A stretch of DNA of 64,000 bases from Chloroflexota bacterium (GTDB taxonomy: Bacteria > Chloroflexota > UBA11872): positions 62,001 through 126,000 of the forward strand of contig JAJDZU010000011.1 in the NCBI GenBank assembly GCA_022824495.1. Reading direction: 5' to 3'. The notes below the pieces were generated by a model, which saw only the letters and a program-made list of their open reading frames with translations, searched no databases and was not told where the DNA came from. The position numbers and the translations under genes are program-made. Within the stretch, counting starts at the first letter, position 1; each line of letters begins with the position of its first letter. Shown here piece after piece: positions 35,601 to 43,834 of this stretch.

Positions 35601-38600
35601 ACCTGTGGGCTACGTAGCGACGGCACCGCGATCTGCTGGGGGCGTGACGACAACGGTGAGGCGTCACCGCCCGAGGGCGTGCGGTTCATGGCAGTCAGCG
35701 CCGGCGAGCGCCACACCTGCGGCGTGCGAACCGACGGCGTGGCGATCTGCTGGGGGGACGATGAGCACGGCAAGTCGACGCCAACGCAGGACGAGCGATT
35801 CGTTGCCGTGAGCGGCGGCGAGGAGCACACCTGCGCGCTGCGCGCCGACGGGACGCCGGTCTGCTGGGGCATGGCCGGAAGCGTGACGTCACCGCCGCAC
35901 GGCGTGGCGTTTACCGCACTCAGCAGCGGCCCACAGCACACGTGTGGATTGCTGGCGGACGGGACGCCGGTCTGCTGGGGCTCAAACGCCGGCGGTTATG
36001 AAACCCCTGGCGGGCGAGCCGTAGCGCCGCACGGCGAGAAACTCAGCGCGGTGAGCAGTGGCGGTGACTTTACGTGCGGCCTTCGCACGGACGGCAGGCC
36101 GGTTTGCTGGGGCGGGCGCTTCGAAACCGGAGCGCCGCGCTATCCGCCTATCGCCGGCGGCCCGTTTGTTGCGATGAGCAGTGGAGAGTTGCATACCTGT
36201 GCGCTGCGCGAAGACGGCAGGCCGGTTTGCTGGGGCGACGACACCCACGGTCAGGCGTCGCCGCCGGCGGACGAGCGTTTCGTGGCCGTGAGCAGCGGCG
36301 AGTACCACACCTGCGCGCTGCACGAGGACGGTGGTGCGGTGTGCTGGGGATCGAATCGCGATGGGCGGTCAACGCCGCCGGAGGGTGAACGATTCGAATA
36401 CCTCAGCAGCGGCTCTAACCACAGCTGCGCCCTGAGGTCCGATGGATCCGTGGCTTGCTGGGGACGCGACGACCAGGGCCAGGCCTCGCCGCCAGAAGCC
36501 GAGACGTTTGTGGCAATCGGCAGCGGCGGCGAGCATACCTGTGGCCTGCGCGACGACGGATCCACCTTCTGCTGGGGCTCGAAAGACCGGTCCAGCAGCC
36601 GGGACAAGCCCTGGCCGCCTGAGGACGAGCGCTTTATCGCCCTCAGTGTTGGGCCGAACCATACCTGTGGGCTGCGAGCCGATGGAACGTTCTGGTGCAG
36701 CACGGACTTCAATCAGTGGTCCGGGGAATACGAGCACGAGCGGTTCGTTTCCATAAGCAGCGCCCGCGAGCGTCTTTGCGGCCTTCGGGACGACGGTTCG
36801 GTCGCCTGCCTTGGCGACTTTCGAATCTACATTCCCGTCAACCAGCCATTCGTGGCGCTCAGCAGCGGGGCTCGGCACACCTGTGGGCTGCGCGAGGACG
36901 GCGTCATCCTGTGTTGGGGTCAGAACAGCCGGGGCCAGGCATCGCTCCAGGAACGGCAGCGAACGTCCTTGCTTGGCGAGCGCTTCATGGCCGTAACCGC
37001 TGGCAGCCGCTTCGCCTGCGCGCTTCGCCAGGATGGGACGCCGGTGTGCTGGGTCGCGCCCGACTCCAGGTGGTCCTCGCCCCGCGACATTCCGGAGACT
37101 CCAGACGAGCGGTTGACGTCTATCAGCGGCGGGTCCGAGTACGTCTGTGGCCTCCGCGAGAACGGGACACCCGTGTGCTGGGGACAGGACTGGAACGGCC
37201 GAGCCGTGCCGCCGGAAGGCGAGGTGTTCGCGGCCATTAGTGCCGGCTCGGGGCACACCTGCGCGCTGCGTCCAGACGGCACCCCGGTGTGCTGGGGCGG
37301 CAACGATGATGGGTCCGGTCGGCACGTCGGTGGGGCGTCGCCGCCGGCTGGTGAGCGCTTCACGTCCGTCAGCGTGGGTGGCTTCCACACCTGCGCCCTG
37401 CGCGAGGACGGCACCACGGTGTGCTGGGGTAGCAACGAGGACGGGCGTGGGAATCCCGTCGGTCAGGCCTCACCGCCCAGCGGCGAGCGGTTCACGACCC
37501 TCAGTAGTGGATCGCTCCACACGTGTGCCTTGCGCGAGGATGGGACGGCCGTCTGCTGGGGTGAGAACCGCGACGGCCGGTCGTCGCCACCGGAAAACGA
37601 GTCGTTCGTCGCAATCGACAGCGGCGACGAACACACCTGCGGTGTCCGCGCCGACGGCTCCTCCGTTTGTTGGGGACAGGACTGGAGTGGCGAGTCTTCG
37701 GCGCCGGCGGGCGAGACATTCGCGGGCATTGGCAGTGGCCAGGATTTCAGCTGCGCCCTGCGCCTGGACGGAACCGTGACGTGCTGGGGTGAGGGGTACC
37801 CCCGCCCGCCTGCTGTGACACCCCCGTACACACCGCTTGCGCCGCCGCTGCCCAGCCCGCTCCCAGAGTTCGTGGCCGTCACCTGCGGCAGCTTCCATAC
37901 GTGTGCGCTCAGCGTGGACGGGCAGGCGATCTGCTGGGGCGGCCGGTCCGGTCTTCGGCCGGTGTGGCCGCCGGAGGGTGAGCGGTTTGTTGCGCTCACC
38001 AGCGGGTGGAGCCACACGTGCGGGCTCCGCGACGACGGAATGGCCGTGTGCTGGGGTGTTGGCGTCGCCGTCAAGGAGTCGCCACCCGCCGGCCAGACGT
38101 TCGCCGCACTGAGCAGCGGCTCGAGCCACACCTGCGGCTTGCGCGCCGATGGGACGGCGGTCTGCTGGGGCTTCGGCGACGACGGTCGAACCTCGCCGCC
38201 GACCAGCGAGCGTTTCACGATGCTCAGCAGTGGTGGCGGTCACACCTGCGGGCTCCGCGACGATGGGACCGCCGCGTGCTGTGGACGCGACGACGAAGGC
38301 CAGTCCTCGCCGCCCGCCGACGAGCGCTTTACCGCGGTTGCCAGCGGCAGCGATCACACCTGCGGGTTGCGTGCCGACGGCACGGTCCGCTGCTGGGGCG
38401 ATAAGTCGGCCTCGTACGCGACCCCGCCGGTTGGCGAGACCTTTGTAGCCATCAGCAGCGACGCATACCGTACCTGTGGGCTGCGCAGCGATGGGACCGT
38501 GCTGTGCTGGGGAGCCTTTCGAGCCGGCGAATTTACATCGCCCGACGACGTGCGGGTCACCACTATCAGCATGGGCAACACACACACCTGTGGACTGCGC

Positions 38601-38663
38601 GCGGACGGAACCGTTGCTTGCTGGGGCTCCGATGACGAGGGCCAGGTGTGGCCGCCGCGATGA
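32613..38663 (+). CDS. Giant secreted protein with 49 RCC1/BLIP-II-type repeats
   Basis: Protein of 2016 residues. A signal peptide (about residues 1-25, ending PVARAQ) is followed by a short Pro/Ala segment and then 49 tandem units, averaging about 40 residues, up to the C-terminus. The unit consensus is F-x-A-[IV]-S-S-G-x-x-H-T-C-[GA]-L-R-x-D-G-x-x-V-C-W-G, ending with D-G-Q-A-S-P-P. These match the blades of RCC1/BLIP-II beta-propellers. Almost every unit has two Cys spaced by nine residues, which could pair across a hairpin. If seven units make one propeller, 49 makes exactly seven. No anchor is visible. TTG 32613 is the likely start; the frame is open to 32532, without a better start codon. 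Confidence 0.85.
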   Translation: MRAVSPPLVAMALVLIAALQPVARAQDPSPGPALLPTAAAEPPKPDDRFVTVSSGNFHTCALRANGEVLCWGARPPGEEAELGPVDFGQASPPPGERFVAISSGGFHTCGLRDDESVVCWGAGLDDQSEGLGQVGFGQISSPDGEAFTAISSGGGHTCGLREDGSVACWGNDESGQASPPDDERFTAISSGANHSCGLREDGVAVCWGPEPRPGPFGGWEAPPEAAFASIDGAHGYTCGVPLEGSSICWGSYSEIPNLARYPPPDLWLVAVSGGGGHACGLNKDGTPICWGDLAESPPPGQRFASLSSGIGHTCGLRADDGTVACWGDDSYGQASPPEGARYLGSEPIPPDPYDPGAPLTALSSGASHLCGITSEGFAWCVGADSFGQASPPPGMKFAAISPGWFHTCGIRLDGVAVCWGDDEDGESSPPPGERFVEISSGTGRTCALREDGTPVCWGGESAEETAAVATEQFTAISAGWSHACALRADGSAVCWGTDWDGRATPPEGQKFKAISSSWQHTCGVREDGTAVCWGRDRDGQASPPDHERLVGISTNLHHTCALRDDGTPVCWGAARPGVDDGQASPLPGDQFVDLSSGVEFTCGLRADGTYGCWRFGPAKLGFDLEKVGRQGFRAVSDRALTAVSSGNRHTCAIDADGALHCWGLNDYGQASPPVDGTFTAVSSGERHACALRDDGEAVCWGDAADGRTEPPADERFVAISSGWAHTCALRDDGSAACWGKDHDGQASPPADDRLVAISSGPTHVCALRQDGTVKCWGQDDDGQASPPEGARFSAISSGWGYTCALHEDGSPFCWGDPDNEASTPPYVDRFVAISSGSDHACGLRADGTPVCWGERNAVAPPGEHFEAISIGAVHTCALRTDGRPVCWGSGFLTRTESAVRSQFETVSVQSFVAISSGYGHVCALREDGSAVCWGSSGAGQTAAPQGETFSTLTSGGSHTCGLRRDGVAVCWGYNEQGQASPPEDERFTALTSDSYHTCGLRSDGTAICWGRDDNGEASPPEGVRFMAVSAGERHTCGVRTDGVAICWGDDEHGKSTPTQDERFVAVSGGEEHTCALRADGTPVCWGMAGSVTSPPHGVAFTALSSGPQHTCGLLADGTPVCWGSNAGGYETPGGRAVAPHGEKLSAVSSGGDFTCGLRTDGRPVCWGGRFETGAPRYPPIAGGPFVAMSSGELHTCALREDGRPVCWGDDTHGQASPPADERFVAVSSGEYHTCALHEDGGAVCWGSNRDGRSTPPEGERFEYLSSGSNHSCALRSDGSVACWGRDDQGQASPPEAETFVAIGSGGEHTCGLRDDGSTFCWGSKDRSSSRDKPWPPEDERFIALSVGPNHTCGLRADGTFWCSTDFNQWSGEYEHERFVSISSARERLCGLRDDGSVACLGDFRIYIPVNQPFVALSSGARHTCGLREDGVILCWGQNSRGQASLQERQRTSLLGERFMAVTAGSRFACALRQDGTPVCWVAPDSRWSSPRDIPETPDERLTSISGGSEYVCGLRENGTPVCWGQDWNGRAVPPEGEVFAAISAGSGHTCALRPDGTPVCWGGNDDGSGRHVGGASPPAGERFTSVSVGGFHTCALREDGTTVCWGSNEDGRGNPVGQASPPSGERFTTLSSGSLHTCALREDGTAVCWGENRDGRSSPPENESFVAIDSGDEHTCGVRADGSSVCWGQDWSGESSAPAGETFAGIGSGQDFSCALRLDGTVTCWGEGYPRPPAVTPPYTPLAPPLPSPLPEFVAVTCGSFHTCALSVDGQAICWGGRSGLRPVWPPEGERFVALTSGWSHTCGLRDDGMAVCWGVGVAVKESPPAGQTFAALSSGSSHTCGLRADGTAVCWGFGDDGRTSPPTSERFTMLSSGGGHTCGLRDDGTAACCGRDDEGQSSPPADERFTAVASGSDHTCGLRADGTVRCWGDKSASYATPPVGETFVAISSDAYRTCGLRSDGTVLCWGAFRAGEFTSPDDVRVTTISMGNTHTCGLRADGTVACWGSDDEGQVWPPR

Positions 38664-38806
38664 AGTTGGGGAACGTGCTGCTGGTCTGCCGGAGAGTCAA
38701 CCGCTTTGCCGCACATCGGAGTGGCAAGCGACTGTTGTCATCTTGTTTGGCCACGGCGATTCCGCAGATCCCAGGCCTTCGTTGGTTGAGGGGCGAATCG
38801 AAGCTA

Positions 38807-41800
38807 ATGCCCGGTCAGTTGCGACCTGGGACCGCAAGACGTAGGTCCCGATACCTGGCGCCGCTGCCGTTGCGATTCGTCGCGCTGGCCGCAGTGCTGT
38901 TTGCGCTCGGCGTGAGCCTGACGACCAGGCCGGCGCATGCCCACAGCCGCCTTCCGCCGTGCGAGGGTTGGGGTCCCCGCGGCATTCATTCGATGAATGC
39001 CGGGAATTCGGTGCAGTGGAAGCCGGGCGGTTTGGATGTGCTCTTCATCCATCACGACCAGCTCTACCAGGCGACCGCGGACGGGACGCGCGTGCAAGGG
39101 ACGTTTGACGTGCCGTACGAGGCTCACATCGAGTCGCGGTCGTATATCAAGATATACCTGTCCCACGCCGACGTCTCCCCTGACGGGACTCGCGTGGCGT
39201 ACTCCGTCTGCTGGGACTCCTTTACGTTCTGGGACAGCCCGCCAAGGGAACCGCCGGACGAGGAGTCCCGGGCGGTGGACGCTCCGATCGGCACCGTGTT
39301 CTTTGAAGTCGCCGTCTGGGATGCGACCACCGACGAGGTGGACTACCTGGCCGTTGGCAGCGTGCCCGTGTGGTCGCCCGACGGCACCCGCATTGCGTTT
39401 CTGTCCGATCACAACTACGCCGAGACGTCCGCTGGCCGACAGGCAGGCAACGAGGCCGACCCGGGGCTCTTCAGCATGGCCGCGGACGGCTCCGACATCC
39501 AACTCCTGGCGCCGGCGGACCATGGGCAAGTCGGCCTTCCGCCCCGCTGGTCGCCGGACGGGCAGCTCCTGGCCTTTGTGCGTGGCGTGGGGTCGGCGGA
39601 GCAGGCGGTGTACACGGTGGGCGCCGACGGCTCCAATCTCAGGCAGATCTCCGCCGCGGCCAGTCTTCCCTCCTGGTCACCCGACGGCGAACGGCTGGCG
39701 CTGGCGTTGCCCGACGGCGACGAGGTGGCGCTGTACACCCTCGCGGCGGACGGCTCGGACCAGCGGCGGCTGACGACGATTGAGGGCTGGCAGAGCCAGG
39801 GCTGGAATGAAGAGTCGTACGCGGAGGATCCGTCGGTTGCCTGGATCGAGACGGTGGCCTGGTCGCCGGACGGATCGAAGATTCTCTATACGTGCGGATG
39901 GACGTCGGTTTGCGTGGTCGACGCTGATGGGAATCCCGTGGGTACATCGCCGGAGGACCTTGGGGAGCCACACGGACCCGCCTGGTCGCCCGACGGATCG
40001 CGAATCGCGATCGGCATTGGCGCTGAAGTCGACAGGTATTCGCGGCACGTTCCCCAGCTTCTCTACTCGATGAAGCCCGACGGCTCAGATGTACAAGTTC
40101 TCGTGAGCCTGGGCGTCGGGCTGGTGGCCGAGAGCGTTCGAGAGGCCGATGTTTCGACGCGACGCGCCTCCTGCAACGCCGGATTCGTGGTCCCCGAGCC
40201 CAGTGCGAGTCCCGGCCTCGTGAGCGACTGCCAGACGCTGATGAATCTGCGTGATTGGCTGTTCGGCGGCGTGGCCACGAACTGGAATGCCGGGACGCCG
40301 ATCGACGAGTGGGTGGGGCTGACCATCGAGGCCTCGCCGCGGCGGGTGACGGGACTGAGGGTGGGAAGCGGAAGATACGGCGATGCCGTAACGGCAGGCG
40401 TGGTCCCGCCTGAACTCGCGAATCTACCCAAGCTGCGGACGCTCGAGCTCGCCGGCAACCAGATTTCGGGAAACATCCCGCCGGAACTCGGGCAACTCGC
40501 CGAGTTGGAGACGTTGGATCTCGCCCACAATCAACTCTCCGGGGGGATTCCACCGGAGCTCGGCGATCTGATCGCGCTGCGAAGCCTGAACCTGTCCGGT
40601 AACCGGCTGTACGGCGGGATTCCGCCGGAACTGGGCCAGTTGACGAGGCTTGAACTCCTGGACCTTGCCGGGAACGATCTGACCGGCGAGATCCCAGCGG
40701 AACTGGGCAACCTCTCCGGCCTGCAGCGGCTCCTTCTTCGAGAGAACGAGTTCGACGGGAGGATTCCGAGCGAACTGGGTCAACTTGCCAGCCTGGTGGT
40801 CCTGGACCTCGCCGAGAGTGGTGTCGCGGGCAGCATTCCGCCTGAAATCGGCGATCTGGCCGGGCTGGAGACGCTGGACCTCTCCCAGAACGAGCTCACG
40901 GGTGACATTCCGACCGAACTCGGCGGGCTGCGAAACCTGACAGGTTTGAATCTCAGCGAAAACCGCCTGACGGGCCTGATCCCCTGGGAACTGGGCTGGC
41001 TGACCAAGCTCACGGATCTGCAGTTCGGGGGCAACCAACTCACCGGACGCGTGCCGGTGGGCCTGGGGTCCATGTACGACCTGTGGTCGCTGGGGCTGTG
41101 GGGCAATCAACTCGAGGAGTGCCTGCCGTTCCACCTGAACCGACGTGAGCCGCCGTACATCAGCCCGCGCGAGTGGGCGACCTGCGAGGCCGGTTCGTAT
41201 GCCTTCAACATTCGAGACGACGCCTTGCAGGGCGCCAGCGTAGGGCAGGTCTACATCCCCGGCCGGCTAGAGGACACGGTCAGCTACGTGATCGCGGGCG
41301 GCAACGAGGACGGCGCGTTCGCCATCGACTCCACCAGCGCCCGCATCAGCGTTGCAAGCGAACTGGACGCTTCAGCGGTCGATGCCTATGTGCTGACGGT
41401 CGCGGCGAGCGATGGAATCGGCGACCCCGTACGGGTGGAGATCCGGGTCAATCCAGCGCCCTCGCCGCCGACCTGTGCCAGCGGAATCGCCGTACCCAAT
41501 CCGGAGGAAAATCCCGGGCTGGTGAACGACTGCCGGATCCTGCTTGAAGCGCGGGAACTTCTGGTCGGGCGGTCCTGGCTGAATTGGAGCGCCGAGGCAC
41601 CGATGGAGCAGTGGGAAGCGATCGAACTCGGCGGTACGCCGCGTCGCGTCCTGGCGTTGGAGATTCGAGGGCCCCACGGCGGCAGGCGCATCCCGCCCGA
41701 GCTTGGAGGCCTGAGCGCTCTGCGGCGACTGGTGCTCTTCAACAACCGTCTGTGGGGCACCATACCGAGCGAACTCGGGCAACTGAGCGAGTTGCGAGAA

Positions 41801-42058
41801 CTCGATCTGTCAAACAACGCGTTCTCGGAAGCGATACCGCCGGAACTGGGTCGGCTTGCCAACCTGACCCACCTGAACCTCTTCGTCAATCGACTAGCCG
41901 GGCAAGTTCCAGCGGAACTCGGACAGCTGACGAATCTGCGGGAATTGCACCTCGGCTTGAACCACTACCTGATCCAGTGCCTGCCTAGCAGTCTGGCCGC
42001 TCGAGCGCAGCAGGGCGCCACGTTGCCGGACTGGCCGACGTGCGATGCGGACGGCTAG
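38807..42058 (+). CDS. Secreted multidomain protein: PD40 propeller, LRRs, cadherin-like segment
   Basis: Protein of 1083 residues from ATG 38807. A basic tip and hydrophobic stretch ending RPAHAH form a signal peptide (about residues 1-45). WSPDG-type PD40/WD40-like strands, as in TolB, occur at about residues 189-395. Plant-type LRRs (L-x-x-L-x-L-x-x-N-x-L-x-G-x-I-P) span about 540-775. A cadherin-like beta-sandwich lies at about 795-885, with IAGGNEDGAFAIDSTSARIS. A second LRR block spans about 890-1080. Cys pairs cap both LRR blocks. ATG 38648, overlapping the upstream gene, would add 53 residues unlike a signal. It may share a transcript with the RCC1 gene. Role unknown; adhesion or host contact is plausible. 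Confidence 0.8.
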   Translation: MPGQLRPGTARRRSRYLAPLPLRFVALAAVLFALGVSLTTRPAHAHSRLPPCEGWGPRGIHSMNAGNSVQWKPGGLDVLFIHHDQLYQATADGTRVQGTFDVPYEAHIESRSYIKIYLSHADVSPDGTRVAYSVCWDSFTFWDSPPREPPDEESRAVDAPIGTVFFEVAVWDATTDEVDYLAVGSVPVWSPDGTRIAFLSDHNYAETSAGRQAGNEADPGLFSMAADGSDIQLLAPADHGQVGLPPRWSPDGQLLAFVRGVGSAEQAVYTVGADGSNLRQISAAASLPSWSPDGERLALALPDGDEVALYTLAADGSDQRRLTTIEGWQSQGWNEESYAEDPSVAWIETVAWSPDGSKILYTCGWTSVCVVDADGNPVGTSPEDLGEPHGPAWSPDGSRIAIGIGAEVDRYSRHVPQLLYSMKPDGSDVQVLVSLGVGLVAESVREADVSTRRASCNAGFVVPEPSASPGLVSDCQTLMNLRDWLFGGVATNWNAGTPIDEWVGLTIEASPRRVTGLRVGSGRYGDAVTAGVVPPELANLPKLRTLELAGNQISGNIPPELGQLAELETLDLAHNQLSGGIPPELGDLIALRSLNLSGNRLYGGIPPELGQLTRLELLDLAGNDLTGEIPAELGNLSGLQRLLLRENEFDGRIPSELGQLASLVVLDLAESGVAGSIPPEIGDLAGLETLDLSQNELTGDIPTELGGLRNLTGLNLSENRLTGLIPWELGWLTKLTDLQFGGNQLTGRVPVGLGSMYDLWSLGLWGNQLEECLPFHLNRREPPYISPREWATCEAGSYAFNIRDDALQGASVGQVYIPGRLEDTVSYVIAGGNEDGAFAIDSTSARISVASELDASAVDAYVLTVAASDGIGDPVRVEIRVNPAPSPPTCASGIAVPNPEENPGLVNDCRILLEARELLVGRSWLNWSAEAPMEQWEAIELGGTPRRVLALEIRGPHGGRRIPPELGGLSALRRLVLFNNRLWGTIPSELGQLSELRELDLSNNAFSEAIPPELGRLANLTHLNLFVNRLAGQVPAELGQLTNLRELHLGLNHYLIQCLPSSLAARAQQGATLPDWPTCDADG

Positions 42059-42061
42059 CGG

Positions 42062-42808
42062 TCAGACCATCAGTTCGCCGCCGGTGATGTCGAGGGCGGC
42101 GCCGGTGATGTAGGCGGCGCGGTCGGAGGCGAGGAAGCAGACGAGGTCGGCGACCTCGGACGGTTCACCCATCCGGTTCAGGGGGATGGACGGGATGTAC
42201 TCCTGGATGCGCTCCTCGGACCAGGCGACGCGCAGCATGTCGGTGTCGATCATGCCGGGGCAGACGGCGTTGACGGTGATGCCGTAGGGGGCCAACTCCT
42301 TGGCAGCCGCGCGGGTGAGGCCCAGCACGGCGGCCTTTGAGGTGGTGTAGGACGCGCCGCCCACGGTGCTGACGTTCTTGCCCGCGGTGGACGAGAAGTT
42401 GACGATGCGGCCGTAGCCGTTGGCTTTCATGGCCGGGATGACGGCCTGGGTGCAGAAGAACACGCCGTTGACGTTGACATCCAGGACACGCCGCCATTCG
42501 GACTCCTGGATGGACTCGAAGGCCGTGGGCGAGACGATGCCGGCGTTGTTGACGAGGATGTCCAGGCGACCGAAATGCTCGGTGACCGCGGCAATCATGG
42601 CCTCGACGGATGCGCGGTCCGCGACGTTGGCGGGGAAGGCTGCGGCGTTGGATCCGAGTTTGGAGGCAACGGCTTCGATCTGCTCGGCGTTGACATCGTT
42701 GACGGCAACCTGCGCGCCGCCGGCCAGCAGGCGTTCGGCGGTGGCGCGGCCCATGCCGCGTGCGGCTCCGGTTACCAATGCGACGCGTCCCTGGAACTCA
42801 GCGGTCAT
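42062..42808 (-). CDS. Short-chain dehydrogenase/reductase (SDR)
   Basis: Classical SDR of 248 residues. Cofactor motif TGAARGMGRATAERL, NNAG, Ser in VNFSSTAGKN, and YTTSKAA (YxxxK) are present; the C-terminal end is AALDITGGELMV. The ATG at 42808 has AGGAG nine bases upstream. Similar to FabG and to sugar/alcohol dehydrogenases. Its 3' end converges within a few bases of the LRR gene. A truncated relative of its 3' end lies at 32419-32460. Confidence 0.92.
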   Translation of the reverse strand: MTAEFQGRVALVTGAARGMGRATAERLLAGGAQVAVNDVNAEQIEAVASKLGSNAAAFPANVADRASVEAMIAAVTEHFGRLDILVNNAGIVSPTAFESIQESEWRRVLDVNVNGVFFCTQAVIPAMKANGYGRIVNFSSTAGKNVSTVGGASYTTSKAAVLGLTRAAAKELAPYGITVNAVCPGMIDTDMLRVAWSEERIQEYIPSIPLNRMGEPSEVADLVCFLASDRAAYITGAALDITGGELMV

Positions 42809-43048
42809 TTGGGCGATCTCCTGGGGTGACCCGGTGGGCAATTCTGAAACATCATCCTGCCAGCAGTGCTATCAGGTGACCGCAACGTCGAACCAAAGGC
42901 CTGAGTAATCGCAATCGTTGCGCCAGCGTCGCGGCGTGTGGCCGGTCCCAGAGGAAGTCCCACATCTTCCACCCGGCAATACAGAGTCTGCCGGAAGCGC
43001 CGGAAGCACGGAGCGTCACGGCGCGCCGGGGAGAATCAAGGGCCGGCG

Positions 43049-43729
43049 TCAGGCCTTAATCGCGGATAGCCGGCCTTCGAACAGGAACCGGTCGAACAAG
43101 TCGTCCAGATTCATGCTCGAGACGTCCTGGAGCACGTCGTCGGCCGCGCGCGTGCGCAAGCGGCCCAGGGTCAGCGGCAAGGCCTCCGTCACACCGTCCG
43201 CCGCGAGCGTTTGCTGAAGGCCCACGAGCGCGGCCAGTTCCAGCGCGCCCAGGGGCAGGAAGGTCAGGCCGGTGTGGCGGTAGCCGCCTTCGCCGTTGAC
43301 CGCGCGCACGGCGAACTGGGTGACGCGACGTCGCTCCTCGTACTCCAGTTCAATCACGTCGACGACGCGGCCTTCGTTCGCGCCTTCGGCCACGACGAAT
43401 ACGCAGTTGTTGGAGCCCTGCGACGGCTGAAAGTCGGCTGCCGGCTGCAGCGGGTGTTCGGCCACGAGGATTTCGACTTCTTCAGTGCGCGGGATGGCTT
43501 GCAGCAATCCATGCACCTCACCGCCACCGGCGTTCCGGTCCTGGACCTGCACGTTCGCAGCCTGCGACACGGCGTCTGGATCCGCCGTTATGACGGTGAT
43601 GTCGTCCGCACCAATGCCGCGCAGTTGCTCGATGGTGGCGTCCAGGGGCGCGCCGCCATCATCTGGCGCGGCTGCCCCGTCCGCCGTGGTTCCCTTGCCG
43701 ACAAAGATCACGCCCCGCAAGTCAGCCAT
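43049..43729 (-). CDS. Hypothetical protein, possibly a degenerate nucleotidyltransferase-like fold
   Basis: Protein of 226 residues. A segment LEQLRGIGADDITVITADPD-like in character (IEQLRGIGADDITVITADPD) resembles the second strand-helix unit of MobA/GT-A-type nucleotidyltransferases, but the N-terminal GxGTRM-type signature is replaced by GKGTTADGA and no DxD is seen. No signal peptide or membrane helix. The C-terminal LDDLFDRFLFEG helix is distinct. It precedes nothing obvious on its strand apart from a long gap, and the PhyH gene upstream ends in a terminator. Function unknown. Confidence 0.55.
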   Translation of the reverse strand: MADLRGVIFVGKGTTADGAAAPDDGGAPLDATIEQLRGIGADDITVITADPDAVSQAANVQVQDRNAGGGEVHGLLQAIPRTEEVEILVAEHPLQPAADFQPSQGSNNCVFVVAEGANEGRVVDVIELEYEERRRVTQFAVRAVNGEGGYRHTGLTFLPLGALELAALVGLQQTLAADGVTEALPLTLGRLRTRAADDVLQDVSSMNLDDLFDRFLFEGRLSAIKA

Positions 43730-43790
43730 AGCACCGCCGAGATTTGCTGCTCAACCGGCATACAGTACGGCATATCGGCCACAGCGCCAG

Positions 43791-43823
43791 AAAAAAGCCA
43801 CCCGCAGCGTGGATGCGGGCGGC
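43791..43823 (-). terminator. Factor-independent terminator of the phytanoyl-CoA dioxygenase gene
   Basis: GCCGCCCGCA / TGCGGGTGGC (minus strand; stem arms 43814-43823 and 43797-43806, one mismatch, 7-base loop) followed immediately by six T on the minus strand (43791-43796). It begins 12 bases after the stop of the dioxygenase gene. Confidence 0.85.
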
Positions 43824-43834
43824 CTCGCGACCGC

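Noticed and set aside
33030..38585. Long minus-strand open frames (for example 33030-33716, 36369-37388, 37470-38585) inside the RCC1 gene
   Set aside because: They are antisense to a repeat array with strong codon conservation on the plus strand; the products are low-complexity Ala/Arg-rich echoes of the repeats without start signals.
32613..38663. CRISPR or DNA tandem repeat
   Set aside because: Repetition is at the protein level with unit lengths varying and synonymous drift; no uniform DNA repeats with spacers.
38648..38806. Upstream start (ATG 38648) of the LRR protein overlapping the RCC1 gene by 16 bases
   Set aside because: The extra 53 residues would put the signal peptide inside the chain; ATG 38807 gives a normal signal peptide.
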